NCBI RefSeq assembly: GCF_029522115.1
Contig: NZ_JAKWFK010000005.1
Span: forward strand, 363,119 to 427,118
Source: Trinickia sp. Y13
GTDB lineage: Bacteria > Pseudomonadota > Gammaproteobacteria > Burkholderiales > Burkholderiaceae
Length of the DNA stretch: 64,000 nucleotides
Direction of reading: 5' to 3'
Below are positions 37,215 through 46,860 of this stretch, piece after piece. The stretch's first letter is position 1; each line of letters opens with the position of its first letter. The translations under genes were made by a program, and so were the position numbers. The notes beneath the pieces were generated by a model that worked only from the letters and a program-made list of their open reading frames with translations, made no database searches and was not told the DNA's origin.

Positions 37215-38234
37215 TCAACAGTGCAGCGCAGGCACTACCGGCGCGGCGCTCGGCGCGCCGGCAAACGGCGCCACCTGCTTGCGGCGTTCGCGCGTGGGCG
37301 CGGTGCCGAACGCGTCGCGATAGCTCTTGCTGAAATGGCACGCCGATTGGAAGCCGCACGCCATCGTGATGTGCATGATGGACATGTCGGTTTGCAACAG
37401 CAGTTCGCGTGCGCGGCGCAGGCGCAGCGTGAGGTAGTAGTGCGTGGGCGTCATGCCCAGATGTTCTCTGAACAAGCGTTGAAGCTGCCGCTGCGACATG
37501 TTCGCGAGCCGCGCGAGCTCCTCGCGCGATAGCGGCTCCTCGATGTTGTTCTCCATCAATGCGATGACTTCGAACAGCGACTTGTTCGCGGACCCCAAGC
37601 GGGCGACGAGCGGCATGCGTTGCTGAGCGCTCGTATCGCGGACATGCTCGACGATGAATTGCTCGGCGATCTGCGTGACGCGCGGCGTGCCGATCCGGGG
37701 GGCGATCAGGTGCAACATCATGTCGAGCGGCGCGACCCCGCCCGTGCAAGTGATGCGATCGCGATCGATGACGAACAGCTCTTTCAAGAAACGCGTGCTG
37801 GGAAACTCTTCCTTCAGCGCCGACATGTTCTCCCAATGGATCGCGCATGCGTATCCATCGAGCAAGCCCGCGCGAGCGAGCGCGTACGTGCCGGTGCAAA
37901 GGCTGCCGAGCGCGACGCCGGATCGCGCGAAGCGACGCAACTCCGATAGATGCGTGTTCGTCGTCGCGTGTTGCACATCCACGCCGCCGCACACGAAGAC
38001 GACGTCCGGTTGCTGCTGGAGCGATGCGACCGGCGCCGTCTCGACGGCGAGGCCGTTGCTGGCCGTGACCGGACCTCCGTCGGGGCTCACGACGGTCCAG
38101 CGATACAGCTCCTGGCCGCTGAGATAGTTCGCCATCCTAAGCACTTCGACCGCGTTCGAGAACGCGATCATCGTGAAGTTGGGCAAAGCCATGAACGCGA
38201 AGTTTGAAAGCGACGCAGTGCGATCAGGCGACAT
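37215..38234 (-). CDS. gbdR: GbdR-type regulator of betaine catabolism
   Basis: A 339-residue GlxA/AraC-family regulator: sensor domain (FMALPNFTMIAFSNAVEVLRMANYLSG, SLCTGTYALARAG) and C-terminal AraC domain (LARLANMSQRQLQRLFREHL, CGFQSACHFSKSYRDAFG). It is divergent from the glyA-dgcAB-gbcAB row. In Pseudomonas GbdR senses betaine and dimethylglycine and activates these same genes, so the identification is good. The ATG at 38234 has an AAGGAA site; a frame to 38360 lacks similarity. It is the best candidate to bind the 21-bp-phased repeats described. Confidence 0.88.
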   Translation of the reverse strand: MSPDRTASLSNFAFMALPNFTMIAFSNAVEVLRMANYLSGQELYRWTVVSPDGGPVTASNGLAVETAPVASLQQQPDVVFVCGGVDVQHATTNTHLSELRRFARSGVALGSLCTGTYALARAGLLDGYACAIHWENMSALKEEFPSTRFLKELFVIDRDRITCTGGVAPLDMMLHLIAPRIGTPRVTQIAEQFIVEHVRDTSAQQRMPLVARLGSANKSLFEVIALMENNIEEPLSREELARLANMSQRQLQRLFREHLGMTPTHYYLTLRLRRARELLLQTDMSIMHITMACGFQSACHFSKSYRDAFGTAPTRERRKQVAPFAGAPSAAPVVPALHC

Positions 38235-38703
38235 GTGGGGTGTTCCTTCGAATCCGAATCGTGTGCTGCCGCTGGTCTTGCCGAGCCAAAGGCGCGTTTT
38301 CATTGTGGGATCGAGGGCAACAAGCATGCCATACGGCTTAACCCTAGGATGGGCGGGCATGCGCTTGAATGGTGCACCGCCACTGTGCGTTCGATGCCCT
38401 TCTGTAGCGCTTGGCGGCGATTCTTCTACCTCTAAATGGTGCGTAGCATCAACGCAAACCGGGTGCGATCGGACTGCGACCGATGAGCGCGCTCGAAGGG
38501 CAGGCGCCGCCGTGTCGACCTGCTTTCGCCTCTCGCTTTCACCTGATCAAACTTGTCCAAAACGGACGCCCGTGTCGGAAAAGGCAAAGAACGCGTCTGA
38601 ATTCGTCAATCCGCGAAATGGGCGAACGACAAGAATAGAGCCGTCGCCAACGAACGGCGGCGGCGCCACAGCATAAGCGCCGCGCCATCAATACGGATCC
38701 GCC
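38235..38703. promoter_or_regulatory. Divergent promoter region gbdR / glyA operon
   Basis: A 469-base gap. The right part holds the candidate operator at 38572-38604, 99 bases before glyA. A short inverted pair ATCGG (38468-38472) and CCGAT (38480-38484) lies in the middle. I checked for a glycine riboswitch pattern before glyA and did not see one. Confidence 0.55.
38572..38604 (+). promoter_or_regulatory. Candidate GbdR operator, glyA promoter
   Basis: Half-sites GTGTCGGAAAAG (38572-38583) and GCGTCTGAATTC (38593-38604) begin 21 bp apart. The second matches the choV half-site GCGTCGGAATTC at 11 of 12 bases, and identity continues into GTC just after it. It lies between gbdR and its presumed target operon. 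Confidence 0.65.
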
Positions 38704-39978
38704 ATGTCGAATACAGAGCCGATTTTCACGCAGACACTTGCCGAACGCGATGCGCCCGTGCGTGCGGCGCTCCTACGCGAGCTCGAGCGACAACAGTCGC
38801 AGGTCGAGTTGATCGCATCGGAGAACATCGTTTCCCGCGCTGTGCTCGAAGCGCAAGGCTCTGTGCTGACGAATAAATATGCCGAAGGCTATCCGGGCAA
38901 GCGCTATTACGGCGGGTGCGAATTCGTCGACGAAGTGGAGTCGCTTGCCATCGAGCGCGTCAAGCGGTTGTTCGGGGCGCAATTCGCCAACGTCCAGCCG
39001 CATTCGGGCGCACAGGCGAACGGCTCGGTCATGCTGGCGCTCGCCAAGCCGGGCGACACCATCCTCGGCATGTCGCTCGATGCGGGCGGCCACCTCACGC
39101 ATGGCGCCAAGCCTGCGCTTTCGGGCAAGTGGTTCAACGCCGTGCAGTATGGCGTGAGCCGCGACACGATGCTGATCGATTACGACCGCGTCGAGGCGCT
39201 GGCCGACGAGCACCGCCCGAGCCTGATCATTGCGGGCTTTTCGGCATACCCGCGCGCGCTCGATTTCGCGCGCTTTCGCGCCATTGCGGATCGCGTCGGC
39301 GCGAAACTGATGGTCGATATGGCGCACATCGCAGGCATCATCGCGGCGGGGCGCCACGCCAACCCGGTCGAGCATGCCCACGTCGTCACCTCGACCACGC
39401 ACAAGACGCTGCGCGGCCCGCGCGGCGGCTTCGTCCTCACCAACGACGAGGACATCGCCAAGAAGATCAACTCGGCCGTGTTCCCGGGGCTGCAAGGCGG
39501 CCCGCTCATGCACGTGATCGCGGGCAAGGCCGTCGCGTTCGGCGAGGCGCTCGAAGATGGCTTCAAGCGTTACATCGATCGCGTGCTCGCCAATGCGCAA
39601 GCGCTCGGCGCGGTGCTGCGCGAAGGCGGCGTCGATCTCGTGACGGGCGGCACCGACAATCACTTGCTGCTCGTCGATCTGCGGCCGAAGGGTCTCAAAG
39701 GCACCCAAGTGGAGACTGCCCTCGAGCGCGCCGGCATCACCTGCAACAAGAACGGCATTCCGTTCGACACCGAGAAGCCGACGGTGACCTCGGGCATTCG
39801 CCTCGGCACGCCTGCGGGAACGACGCGCGGCTTCGGCACGGAGCAGTTCGAACAGATCGGCCGCTTGATTCTTCAGGTGTTCGACGCGTTGACGCATCAC
39901 CCCGAAGGCGATGCGCAGACCGAGCAGCGCGTGCGGCGCGAGATTTTCGCGTTGTGCGAGCAATACCCGATCTATTGA
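38704..39978 (+). CDS. glyA: Serine hydroxymethyltransferase, catabolic copy
   Basis: A 424-residue PLP enzyme that joins glycine and 5,10-methylene-THF into serine. The PLP lysine is in [14 protein letters not shown]. The substrate/THF region [18 protein letters not shown] and the [12 protein letters not shown] segment are typical. It opens the betaine operon, where its job is to consume the glycine and methylene-THF made downstream by sarcosine oxidase and pass serine to SdaA. A housekeeping copy would be elsewhere, outside this window. Confidence 0.96.
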   Translation: MSNTEPIFTQTLAERDAPVRAALLRELERQQSQVELIASENIVSRAVLEAQGSVLTNKYAEGYPGKRYYGGCEFVDEVESLAIERVKRLFGAQFANVQPHSGAQANGSVMLALAKPGDTILGMSLDAGGHLTHGAKPALSGKWFNAVQYGVSRDTMLIDYDRVEALADEHRPSLIIAGFSAYPRALDFARFRAIADRVGAKLMVDMAHIAGIIAAGRHANPVEHAHVVTSTTHKTLRGPRGGFVLTNDEDIAKKINSAVFPGLQGGPLMHVIAGKAVAFGEALEDGFKRYIDRVLANAQALGAVLREGGVDLVTGGTDNHLLLVDLRPKGLKGTQVETALERAGITCNKNGIPFDTEKPTVTSGIRLGTPAGTTRGFGTEQFEQIGRLILQVFDALTHHPEGDAQTEQRVRREIFALCEQYPIY

Positions 39979-40057
39979 GTTCGCCCGCGAGTTCAACGCT
40001 GCACGCTTAGCGGCTCACGCCGATTTCCATTGCACTAGCCCACGCCCGGAGCAATCG

Positions 40058-41029
40058 ATGTCCACTTTGCACGAGAACAGCATCATCATCGACGGCCTGA
40101 ACATCTCCAAGTTCGAACGATCGGTCTTCGAAGACATGCGCAAGGGCGGCATCACGGCCGCCAATTGCACGGTATCGGTCTGGGAGAGCTTCGCCAAGAC
40201 CGTCGACAACATCGCGCTCATGAAGCAGCAAATTCGGGAGAACGCCGAGATCCTGACGCTCGTGCGCACGACCGATGACATTGCACGCGCCAAGCGCGAG
40301 AACAAGACCGGGGTCATCCTCGGGTTTCAGAACGCCCACGCGTTCGAGGACAACTTAGGCTACATCGAAGCGTTCGCCGATATGGGCGTGCGCGTCGTGC
40401 AGCTTTGCTACAACACGCAGAACCTGGTCGGCACGGGCTGCTACGAGCGTGACGGCGGGCTTTCCGATTTCGGCCGTGAAGTCATCACGGAGATGAATCG
40501 CGTGGGCATCATGGTCGATCTGTCGCATGTCGGCGGGAACACCTCGTCCGAGGCGATCGCGTTCTCGAAGAAGCCCGTTTGCTATTCGCACTGCTTGCCG
40601 TCGGGGCTCAAGGAGCATCCGCGCAACAAGAGCGATGCACAGTTGAAGGAGATCGCCGATGCGGGCGGCTTTGTCGGCGTCACGATGTTCGCGCCGTTCC
40701 TCAAGCGCGGCATCGATGCGACGGTCGAGGACTATATCGAAGCGATCGACTACGTCGTCAATCTGATCGGCGAAGACGCGGTCGGCATCGGCACCGATTT
40801 CACGCAGGGCTACAGCGTCGATTTCTTCGATTGGCTCACGCACGACAAAGGCCGCTATCGCCGGTTGACGAACTTCGGCAAGGTGGTCAATCCGGAAGGC
40901 ATCCGTACCATCGGCGAATTCCCGAATCTCACGGCCGCGATGGAACGCGCAGGGTGGAACGAGACGCGGATCCGCAAGATCATGGGCGAGAACTGGGTGC
41001 GCGTATTCCGCGAAGTGTGGGGCGCGTAA
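40058..41029 (+). CDS. Renal-dipeptidase-fold protein of the betaine operon, zinc site degenerate
   Basis: A 323-residue protein of the membrane dipeptidase family (PF01244). The fold is clear from GVRVVQLCYNTQNLVG, DFGREVITEMNRVGIMVDLSHVG and PVCYSHCL. Compared from memory with human DPEP1, histidine 157, histidine 178 and aspartate 247 are kept. The first zinc site is lost: the usual HxD after the first strand reads L14 and I16, and the bridging glutamate is Q91. It may not be a normal dipeptidase. Pseudomonas has a homologue in the same operon position. The start at 40058 is chosen by family fit. Confidence 0.8.
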   Translation: MSTLHENSIIIDGLNISKFERSVFEDMRKGGITAANCTVSVWESFAKTVDNIALMKQQIRENAEILTLVRTTDDIARAKRENKTGVILGFQNAHAFEDNLGYIEAFADMGVRVVQLCYNTQNLVGTGCYERDGGLSDFGREVITEMNRVGIMVDLSHVGGNTSSEAIAFSKKPVCYSHCLPSGLKEHPRNKSDAQLKEIADAGGFVGVTMFAPFLKRGIDATVEDYIEAIDYVVNLIGEDAVGIGTDFTQGYSVDFFDWLTHDKGRYRRLTNFGKVVNPEGIRTIGEFPNLTAAMERAGWNETRIRKIMGENWVRVFREVWGA

Positions 41030-41071
41030 GGCGCCATTATCGCCATAACCGTTTAGTCAGGAACCTTTCTC

Positions 41072-41605
41072 ATGCAACCGCAACTTCCGATCGACGTCGA
41101 TCCCGATACCGGCGTATGGACGACGGACGCGCTGGCAATGCTTTACGTGCCGCGCCATTTCTTCACGAACAACCACGTTGCCGTGGAGGAGGCGCTTGGA
41201 CGCGAGGCGTACGCCGACATTCTCTACAAGGCAGGCTACAAGTCGGCTTATCACTGGTGCGATAAGGAAGCCAAGCAACATGGCCTCGCCGGCATGGCGG
41301 TATTCGAGCACTACTTGAAACGCCTGTCGCAACGCGGCTGGGGGCTGTTCAAGATCGCCGAAGCGGATCCCGCAAGCGCGCACGCGCGCATCGAACTGCG
41401 CCATTCTTCGTTCGTGCTCGCCCAGCCCGGGAAGGAAGGCAAGCTTTGCTACATGTTCGCCGGTTGGTTCGCCGGGGCGATGGATTGGGTCAACGATACC
41501 GATACGAGCGGCCGTAAAGGGCCTCGCTCGCAATCGAAGGAAACGCAATGCGCCGGCGAAGGGCACGCGCACTGTGTCTTCGAGGTCTCGCCGCTTCCCC
41601 ATTAA
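41072..41605 (+). CDS. V4R-like / DUF5943 protein of the betaine operon
   Basis: A 177-residue protein conserved beside dgcA in betaine-degrading bacteria. It begins PQLPIDVDPDTGVWTTDALAMLYVPRHFF. Its C-terminus GEGHAHCVFEVSPLP resembles the 4-vinyl reductase (V4R) ending, in which cysteine and histidine bind metal or ligand. This suggests a small-molecule or metal-binding protein, perhaps a helper of DgcAB. I can assign no reaction. It lies 42 bases after the dipeptidase-fold gene and 83 bases before dgcA. Confidence 0.75.
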   Translation: MQPQLPIDVDPDTGVWTTDALAMLYVPRHFFTNNHVAVEEALGREAYADILYKAGYKSAYHWCDKEAKQHGLAGMAVFEHYLKRLSQRGWGLFKIAEADPASAHARIELRHSSFVLAQPGKEGKLCYMFAGWFAGAMDWVNDTDTSGRKGPRSQSKETQCAGEGHAHCVFEVSPLPH

Positions 41606-41688
41606 CACGACGCTCGTCGTCGCAGCAACACGCGTCAAGACGTTACGGCAGTAAAGCTCGTCACAGAATTCGTTCGAGGTCGATCGAC

Positions 41689-43752
41689 ATGCGCTACCCC
41701 CATCTGTTCAAACCGATGACGCTGAATCAACTGACGCTGCGCAATCGCATCGTCAGCACGGCGCATGCGGAAGTCTATGCGGAGCCGGGCGGCCTGCCCG
41801 GCGATCGTTATATCCGCTACTACGAGGAGAAGGCGAAGGGCGGCGTGGGCTTGGCTGTCTGCGGCGGTTCGAGCCCCGTGTCGATCGACAGTCCTCAAGG
41901 CTGGTGGAAGTCGGTCAATCTGGCGACAGATCGCGTGATCGATCCTTTGAACCGCCTCGCCGAGTCGATGCACCGCCACGGCGCGAAGATCATGATTCAA
42001 GCGACGCACATGGGTCGTCGCTCCGCGTTTCACGGCGAGCATTGGCCGCATCTGATGACGCCTTCCGGCGTGCGCGAGCCCGTGCATCGCGGCAATGCGA
42101 AGACGATCGAAGTGGAAGAGATTCGCCGCATCATTCAGGATTTTGCCGCCGCGGCCAAGCGCGTCAAGCAGGCCGGCATGGATGGAATCGAAATCTCCGC
42201 CGCGCACCAGCACTTGATCGATCAGTTCTGGAGCCCGCGCACCAACTTCCGCACCGACGAGTGGGGCGGCAGCCTCGCCAATCGCCTGCGTTTCGGCGTC
42301 GAAGTGCTGACGGCCGTGCGCGAAGCCGTCGGGCCTGACTTCGTCGTCGGGCTGCGCATGTGCGGCGACGAGTTTCACGAGGACGGTCTCGATCACGAGC
42401 AACTGAAGGAAATCGCGCATGCGATGGCCGAGACGCGCCTCATCGATTACCTCGGCGTGATCGGCTCGGGCGCCGACACGCACAACACATTGGCTAACTG
42501 CATGCCGCCGATGGCGCTGCCGCCCGAGCCGTTCGTGCATTTGGCGGCCGGCATCAAGTCGGTGGTCGACATCCCCGTCATGCACGCGCAAAGCATTCGC
42601 GACGCAGGCCAAGCCGAGCGTTTGCTGGCCTCGGGAATGATCGATCTCGTGGGCATGACGCGCGCGCAGATCGCGGATCCGCATATGGTCATCAAGATCC
42701 GCGACGGACGCGAGGACGAAATCAAGCAGTGCGTCGGCGCCAACTATTGCATCGACCGGCAATACAACGGCCTCGACGTGCTTTGCGTGCAGAACGCCGC
42801 GACCTCGCGTGAAGCGACGATGCCGCATGTGATCGAGAAATCGCGCGGGCCCAAGCGTAAAGTCGTCGTCGTCGGCGCGGGGCCGGCTGGGTTGGAAGCC
42901 GCGCGCGTCGCGCGCTCGCGCGGGCACGATGTCGTATTGTTCGAGAAGAATACCGAAGTCGGCGGACAGATTTTGTTGGCTGCGAAGGCGCCGCAGCGCG
43001 AGCAGATGGCCGGCATCGTGCGCTGGTTCGATATGGAGACCAAGCGTCTCGGCGTCGACCGCCGTTTGGGCGTCGAGGCCGACGAGAAAGCGATCCTGGC
43101 CGAGAAGCCCGACATCATCGTGCTTGCCACAGGCGGCCGCGCGTTCTCCGATCAGGGCGCGGATTGGGGCGTTGCGCAAGGACTGGCTGTCAGCTCGTGG
43201 GACATCCTCTCGGGGCGCGTCGAGCCGAAGCAGAATGTGCTCGTCTACGACGGCGTCAGCACGCACGCGGGCGCGGGCGTGGCCGATTTCATCTCGAGCC
43301 GCGGCTCGAAGGTCGAGATCGTCACCCCCGATGTGAAAATCGCCGACGATTGCGGCGGCACGACTTTCCCGATCTTCTATCGGCGCCTCTATGCGCAAGG
43401 CGTGATCCATACGCCGAACTTCTGGCTCGACCGCGTCTATGAGGAAGACGGCAAGAAGATCGCCGTGCTGCGCAACGAATATACGGAAGAGCAGGAAGAG
43501 CGCGCCGTCGATCAAGTCGTGATCGAAAACGGTAGCACGCCTAACGATTCGCTCTATTGGAAGCTCAAGCCGGAATCGCTCAATCGCGGGCAAATCGACG
43601 TGCACAAGCTCTTTGCAGCCGAGGCGCAACCCTGCTTGTCCGAGGAGTTGGGCAATGGCCGCTTCCTGTTGTTCCGCGTGGGGGACTGCATCTCGATGCA
43701 CAACATTCACGGCGCGATCTATGACTCGCTGCGGCTTTGCAAGGACTTTTGA
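41689..43752 (+). CDS. dgcA: Dimethylglycine demethylase subunit A
   Basis: A 687-residue flavoprotein of the NADH:flavin oxidoreductase/trimethylamine dehydrogenase type. An N-terminal TIM barrel (residues 1-370; LFKPMTLNQLTLRNRIVSTAH, AAHQHLIDQFWSPRTNFRTDEWGGS) precedes a cysteine-containing segment (CVGANYCIDRQYNGLDVLC) for an iron-sulfur cluster and a Rossmann FAD/NAD domain (VVVVGAGPAGLEAARVARSRG). With DgcB it demethylates dimethylglycine to sarcosine. It ends 2 bases before dgcB. The start at 41689 is set by the family N-terminus. Confidence 0.93.
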   Translation: MRYPHLFKPMTLNQLTLRNRIVSTAHAEVYAEPGGLPGDRYIRYYEEKAKGGVGLAVCGGSSPVSIDSPQGWWKSVNLATDRVIDPLNRLAESMHRHGAKIMIQATHMGRRSAFHGEHWPHLMTPSGVREPVHRGNAKTIEVEEIRRIIQDFAAAAKRVKQAGMDGIEISAAHQHLIDQFWSPRTNFRTDEWGGSLANRLRFGVEVLTAVREAVGPDFVVGLRMCGDEFHEDGLDHEQLKEIAHAMAETRLIDYLGVIGSGADTHNTLANCMPPMALPPEPFVHLAAGIKSVVDIPVMHAQSIRDAGQAERLLASGMIDLVGMTRAQIADPHMVIKIRDGREDEIKQCVGANYCIDRQYNGLDVLCVQNAATSREATMPHVIEKSRGPKRKVVVVGAGPAGLEAARVARSRGHDVVLFEKNTEVGGQILLAAKAPQREQMAGIVRWFDMETKRLGVDRRLGVEADEKAILAEKPDIIVLATGGRAFSDQGADWGVAQGLAVSSWDILSGRVEPKQNVLVYDGVSTHAGAGVADFISSRGSKVEIVTPDVKIADDCGGTTFPIFYRRLYAQGVIHTPNFWLDRVYEEDGKKIAVLRNEYTEEQEERAVDQVVIENGSTPNDSLYWKLKPESLNRGQIDVHKLFAAEAQPCLSEELGNGRFLLFRVGDCISMHNIHGAIYDSLRLCKDF

Positions 43753-43754
43753 TC

Positions 43755-45680
43755 ATGAGCCCGGCCTTTCTCATCACAGTTCTGCTCTGGCTGTCGGTCG
43801 GCGGCCTTGTCTTCGCCGTCGCCAAGCGTTCTGCGTACTGGCGTCTCGGGCGAGCCACGACACCCGGCGCGTTCGGTATTTGGAATCTATTCGCCATTCC
43901 GAAGCGCTATTTCGTCGATCTGCACCATGTCGTTGCGCGTGATCCGTATATCGCGAAGACTCACGTCGCGACGGCCGGGGGGGCGATCGCCGCGCTGGCG
44001 CTCGTGTTCGTCAACTACGGACTAGGCATCTATTCCCCGTGGCTCGATAAGCTGATTTTTCTCGCGGCGCTTGCGATGTTGATCGGGGCGGTTTTCGTGT
44101 GGCGCCGTCGTCGAGCGAAGGACGTGCCGGCCCGGTTGTCGCGCGGTCCTTGGAACACGTTGCCTTGGCTGCTCGGCTCGTTTGCGTTCGGTCTCGCGCT
44201 CTATACGCTCGTGCCGGCCGCCGCGATGTCGCGCGGGTTCGCCGTGATCTGCGCGGTGCTGATCGGCATCGGCGCGTTCGCGATGACGATGGGCGCGGCC
44301 AAGGGCGGCCCGATGAAGCATGCGATCGCCGGCTTGCTGCACCTCGCTTTCCATCCGCGCCAGGAACGCTTCGCCCAAACGCGGGAGTCGTATACCGGAA
44401 ACGGCGACGCGACGCCCCCGACCGCACTGAAATTGCCCGATATCGAGCATCGCGACTACGGGGTGGCCAAGCCGGTCGAGTTTCGCTGGAATCAGTTGCT
44501 CAGTTTCGACGCATGCGTGCAGTGCGGCAAGTGCGAGGCAGCCTGCCCGGCATTCGCCGCAGGGCAGCCGCTCAACCCGAAAAAGCTGATTCAAGACCTC
44601 GTTACCGGGATGGTCGGCGGCACCGATGCGGCGTATGCGGGCAGCCCCACGCCCGGTATCGCGATCGGGCGTCACGGTGGCCAGCCTAACGGCCCCATCG
44701 TCTCGGGCTTGATCGAATCGGACACGATTTGGTCGTGCACCACCTGCCGTGCGTGCGTTCAAGAATGCCCGATGCTGATCGAGCATGTGGACGCCATCGT
44801 CGATATGCGGCGCCATCGCACGTTGACCGAAGGCGACGTCCCGGGCAAGGCGCCGGAGGTGCTCGCCAATTTGCGCGAGACGGGGAGTGCGGGCGGCTAC
44901 GACATCTCGGCGCGATATGACTGGGCGGTCGATCTGAACGCTCGCGTCGCACAACCGGGCGTGCCCGTCGACGTATTGCTGATCGCCGGCGAAGGCGCGT
45001 TCGACATGCGGTACCAACGCACGCTGCGCGCGCTCGTCAAAGTGCTGAATAAAGCGGGGGTGGATTTCGCGGTGCTGGGTGGGGCCGAGGCCGATACCGG
45101 CGACGTCGCGCGCCGGCTGGGCGACGAAGCCACGTTTCAGCGCATGGCAAAAGGCATGATGTCGACGCTAGGCGCGCTGAGCTTCAAGCGAATCGTGACG
45201 GCCGACCCGCACGTCATGCACAGTCTGCGCAACGAATACCGTGCGTTGGGCGCGCGTTATGAGGTTCAGCATCATACGAGCCTCGTCGCCGAACTCGTGC
45301 AAGCGGGCCGCCTTTCACCGAAGGCCTCCGCCGCGTTGGCCGACAAGCGCATCACCTATCACGATCCGTGCTACCTGGGCCGCTACAACGGCGAAACGGA
45401 AGCGCCGCGGCGCCTGCTCAAATCGATCGGTATCAAGGTGGTCGAAATGGAGCGCCACGGCATGCGCGGGCGCTGCTGCGGCGGGGGCGGAGGCGCGCCG
45501 CTGACCGATATCCCGGGCAAAGCGCGGATTCCCGATATCCGCATGGCGGACGCCCGCGCGATCGGCGCGGAGGTGGTCGCCGTGGGGTGCCCGAACTGCA
45601 CGGCGATGCTCGAAGGCGTCGTGGGTCCCCGGCCAGAGGTGCTCGACGTCGCCGAGCTCGTTGCTGCCGCGCTGGAGTGA
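43755..45680 (+). CDS. dgcB: Dimethylglycine demethylase subunit B, iron-sulfur protein
   Basis: A 641-residue membrane protein. The N-terminal third has several hydrophobic helices (FLITVLLWLSVGGLVFAVA, AIAALALVFVNYGLGIY, LIFLAALAMLIGAVFVW). Two 4Fe-4S motifs follow (CVQCGKCEAACPAFA, CTTCRACVQECPM). The C-terminal part has CCG-type cysteine motifs (YHDPCYLGRYNGETEAPRRLL, GRCCGGGGG). It passes electrons from DgcA and ETF to the membrane. It lies immediately downstream of dgcA in one operon. Confidence 0.93.
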   Translation: MSPAFLITVLLWLSVGGLVFAVAKRSAYWRLGRATTPGAFGIWNLFAIPKRYFVDLHHVVARDPYIAKTHVATAGGAIAALALVFVNYGLGIYSPWLDKLIFLAALAMLIGAVFVWRRRRAKDVPARLSRGPWNTLPWLLGSFAFGLALYTLVPAAAMSRGFAVICAVLIGIGAFAMTMGAAKGGPMKHAIAGLLHLAFHPRQERFAQTRESYTGNGDATPPTALKLPDIEHRDYGVAKPVEFRWNQLLSFDACVQCGKCEAACPAFAAGQPLNPKKLIQDLVTGMVGGTDAAYAGSPTPGIAIGRHGGQPNGPIVSGLIESDTIWSCTTCRACVQECPMLIEHVDAIVDMRRHRTLTEGDVPGKAPEVLANLRETGSAGGYDISARYDWAVDLNARVAQPGVPVDVLLIAGEGAFDMRYQRTLRALVKVLNKAGVDFAVLGGAEADTGDVARRLGDEATFQRMAKGMMSTLGALSFKRIVTADPHVMHSLRNEYRALGARYEVQHHTSLVAELVQAGRLSPKASAALADKRITYHDPCYLGRYNGETEAPRRLLKSIGIKVVEMERHGMRGRCCGGGGGAPLTDIPGKARIPDIRMADARAIGAEVVAVGCPNCTAMLEGVVGPRPEVLDVAELVAAALE

Positions 45681-45684
45681 GGCC

Positions 45685-46860
45685 ATGAATAACGTCAAAC
45701 GAATCGATCCGCGCCGGCCCTTCGTCATCGCGCCGTCGGGGCTCAAGCGCATTACGCTAGGCGCGGAACATATCGCGGGCGCGATCGACGAAGCGGCGCA
45801 AGCCGCGTTGCATGGCTCGCATACCCAGAAGGCGAAACCGCGCCGCGTGTATGAAGCCGGCGCGCGCGCGCTGCTCGTCGCCGCGCATAGCGATCGGGGC
45901 GCGCTCGACGAGCACGCGCGGCAGACGATCGCCGCGGCGGCCATCGTGGCCGATGCGGCAACGGAAGTGATCTTGGTGGTGTTCGGCGAGTTGACCGACG
46001 ATGCCGCTGCGCTCGGCGCGGACAAGGTCGTCGAATTTCCCGCCTTGGCGCGGCCCGCATTTGCCCCGGATCAAGCACTGGCCGCGTTGCGCGACTGCGT
46101 ATCCGCGTTCGAGCCCGCGCATGTCTTATTGCCCGACAACGCAACGGGAGACGGCGATCTGGGCCGGCGTTACGCCGCGCGCGTCAACGCCAGCATTGCG
46201 ACGCACGTCGTCGAGATCGACGCCGAGCATGTCGGTTGCTATGCCCATGCGGGCGTATCGTTTGCCACACGCGCCTGGCCCGACGTCATCCTGCTCGCTC
46301 CCGAGGCCGTGGCGGCGAAGCTGCCGTTCGTCGGCGCCGGCGAACGCGTGGCCGTGCCGAGCGAGGCCTGCGCGCCATCGAATACGACGCGATACGTCGA
46401 CCGAGGCACGACACAGCTCGACGCCGCGCAAGTGGCGCTCGAGGAGGCCGATTTCATCATCTCCGCCGGCAACGGCGTGACCGACATCGCCGCTTTCGAA
46501 GCCCTCGCGAAAACGCTGGGTGCGGCGATCGGCGCGAGCCGAGTGGCGGTCGATAACGGCCACTTCACGCGCGACAAGCAGGTTGGAGCGACGGGCAAGA
46601 CCGTCAACGCGAGCGTCTATATCGCCTTCGGGATATCGGGCGCCGTCCAGCATTTGCAAGGGATCAAAGACTGCCGGCACGTCATCGCCGTCAATCTCGA
46701 CGGCAGTGCGCCGATCGTCAAGCGCGCCAATCTCACGGTGATCGGCGACGCGCAGTCCACCATCACGGCGCTGGCGGGCCAGGTGGAGCAGGCCAAGCAA
46801 GCGAGTCATCTAACGGTCGCGCAGGCGAGCGCCAACGTTCGTGAAGGGGTGGCGGCATGA
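45685..46860 (+). CDS. etfA: Electron transfer flavoprotein alpha subunit, betaine operon
   Basis: A 391-residue ETF alpha. The FAD domain is seen as GASRVAVDNGHFTRDKQVG followed by YIAFGISGAVQHLQGIKDC. An N-terminal extension (about 60 residues) makes it longer than the usual 310. It starts 4 bases after dgcB and its stop overlaps the next gene as ATGA. It should accept electrons from DgcAB. Confidence 0.9.
   Translation: MNNVKRIDPRRPFVIAPSGLKRITLGAEHIAGAIDEAAQAALHGSHTQKAKPRRVYEAGARALLVAAHSDRGALDEHARQTIAAAAIVADAATEVILVVFGELTDDAAALGADKVVEFPALARPAFAPDQALAALRDCVSAFEPAHVLLPDNATGDGDLGRRYAARVNASIATHVVEIDAEHVGCYAHAGVSFATRAWPDVILLAPEAVAAKLPFVGAGERVAVPSEACAPSNTTRYVDRGTTQLDAAQVALEEADFIISAGNGVTDIAAFEALAKTLGAAIGASRVAVDNGHFTRDKQVGATGKTVNASVYIAFGISGAVQHLQGIKDCRHVIAVNLDGSAPIVKRANLTVIGDAQSTITALAGQVEQAKQASHLTVAQASANVREGVAA

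Noticed and set aside
38235..38703. Possible glycine riboswitch before glyA
   Set aside because: I looked for the paired glycine-aptamer core motifs and did not see them; the AraC-type repeat explains the control better.
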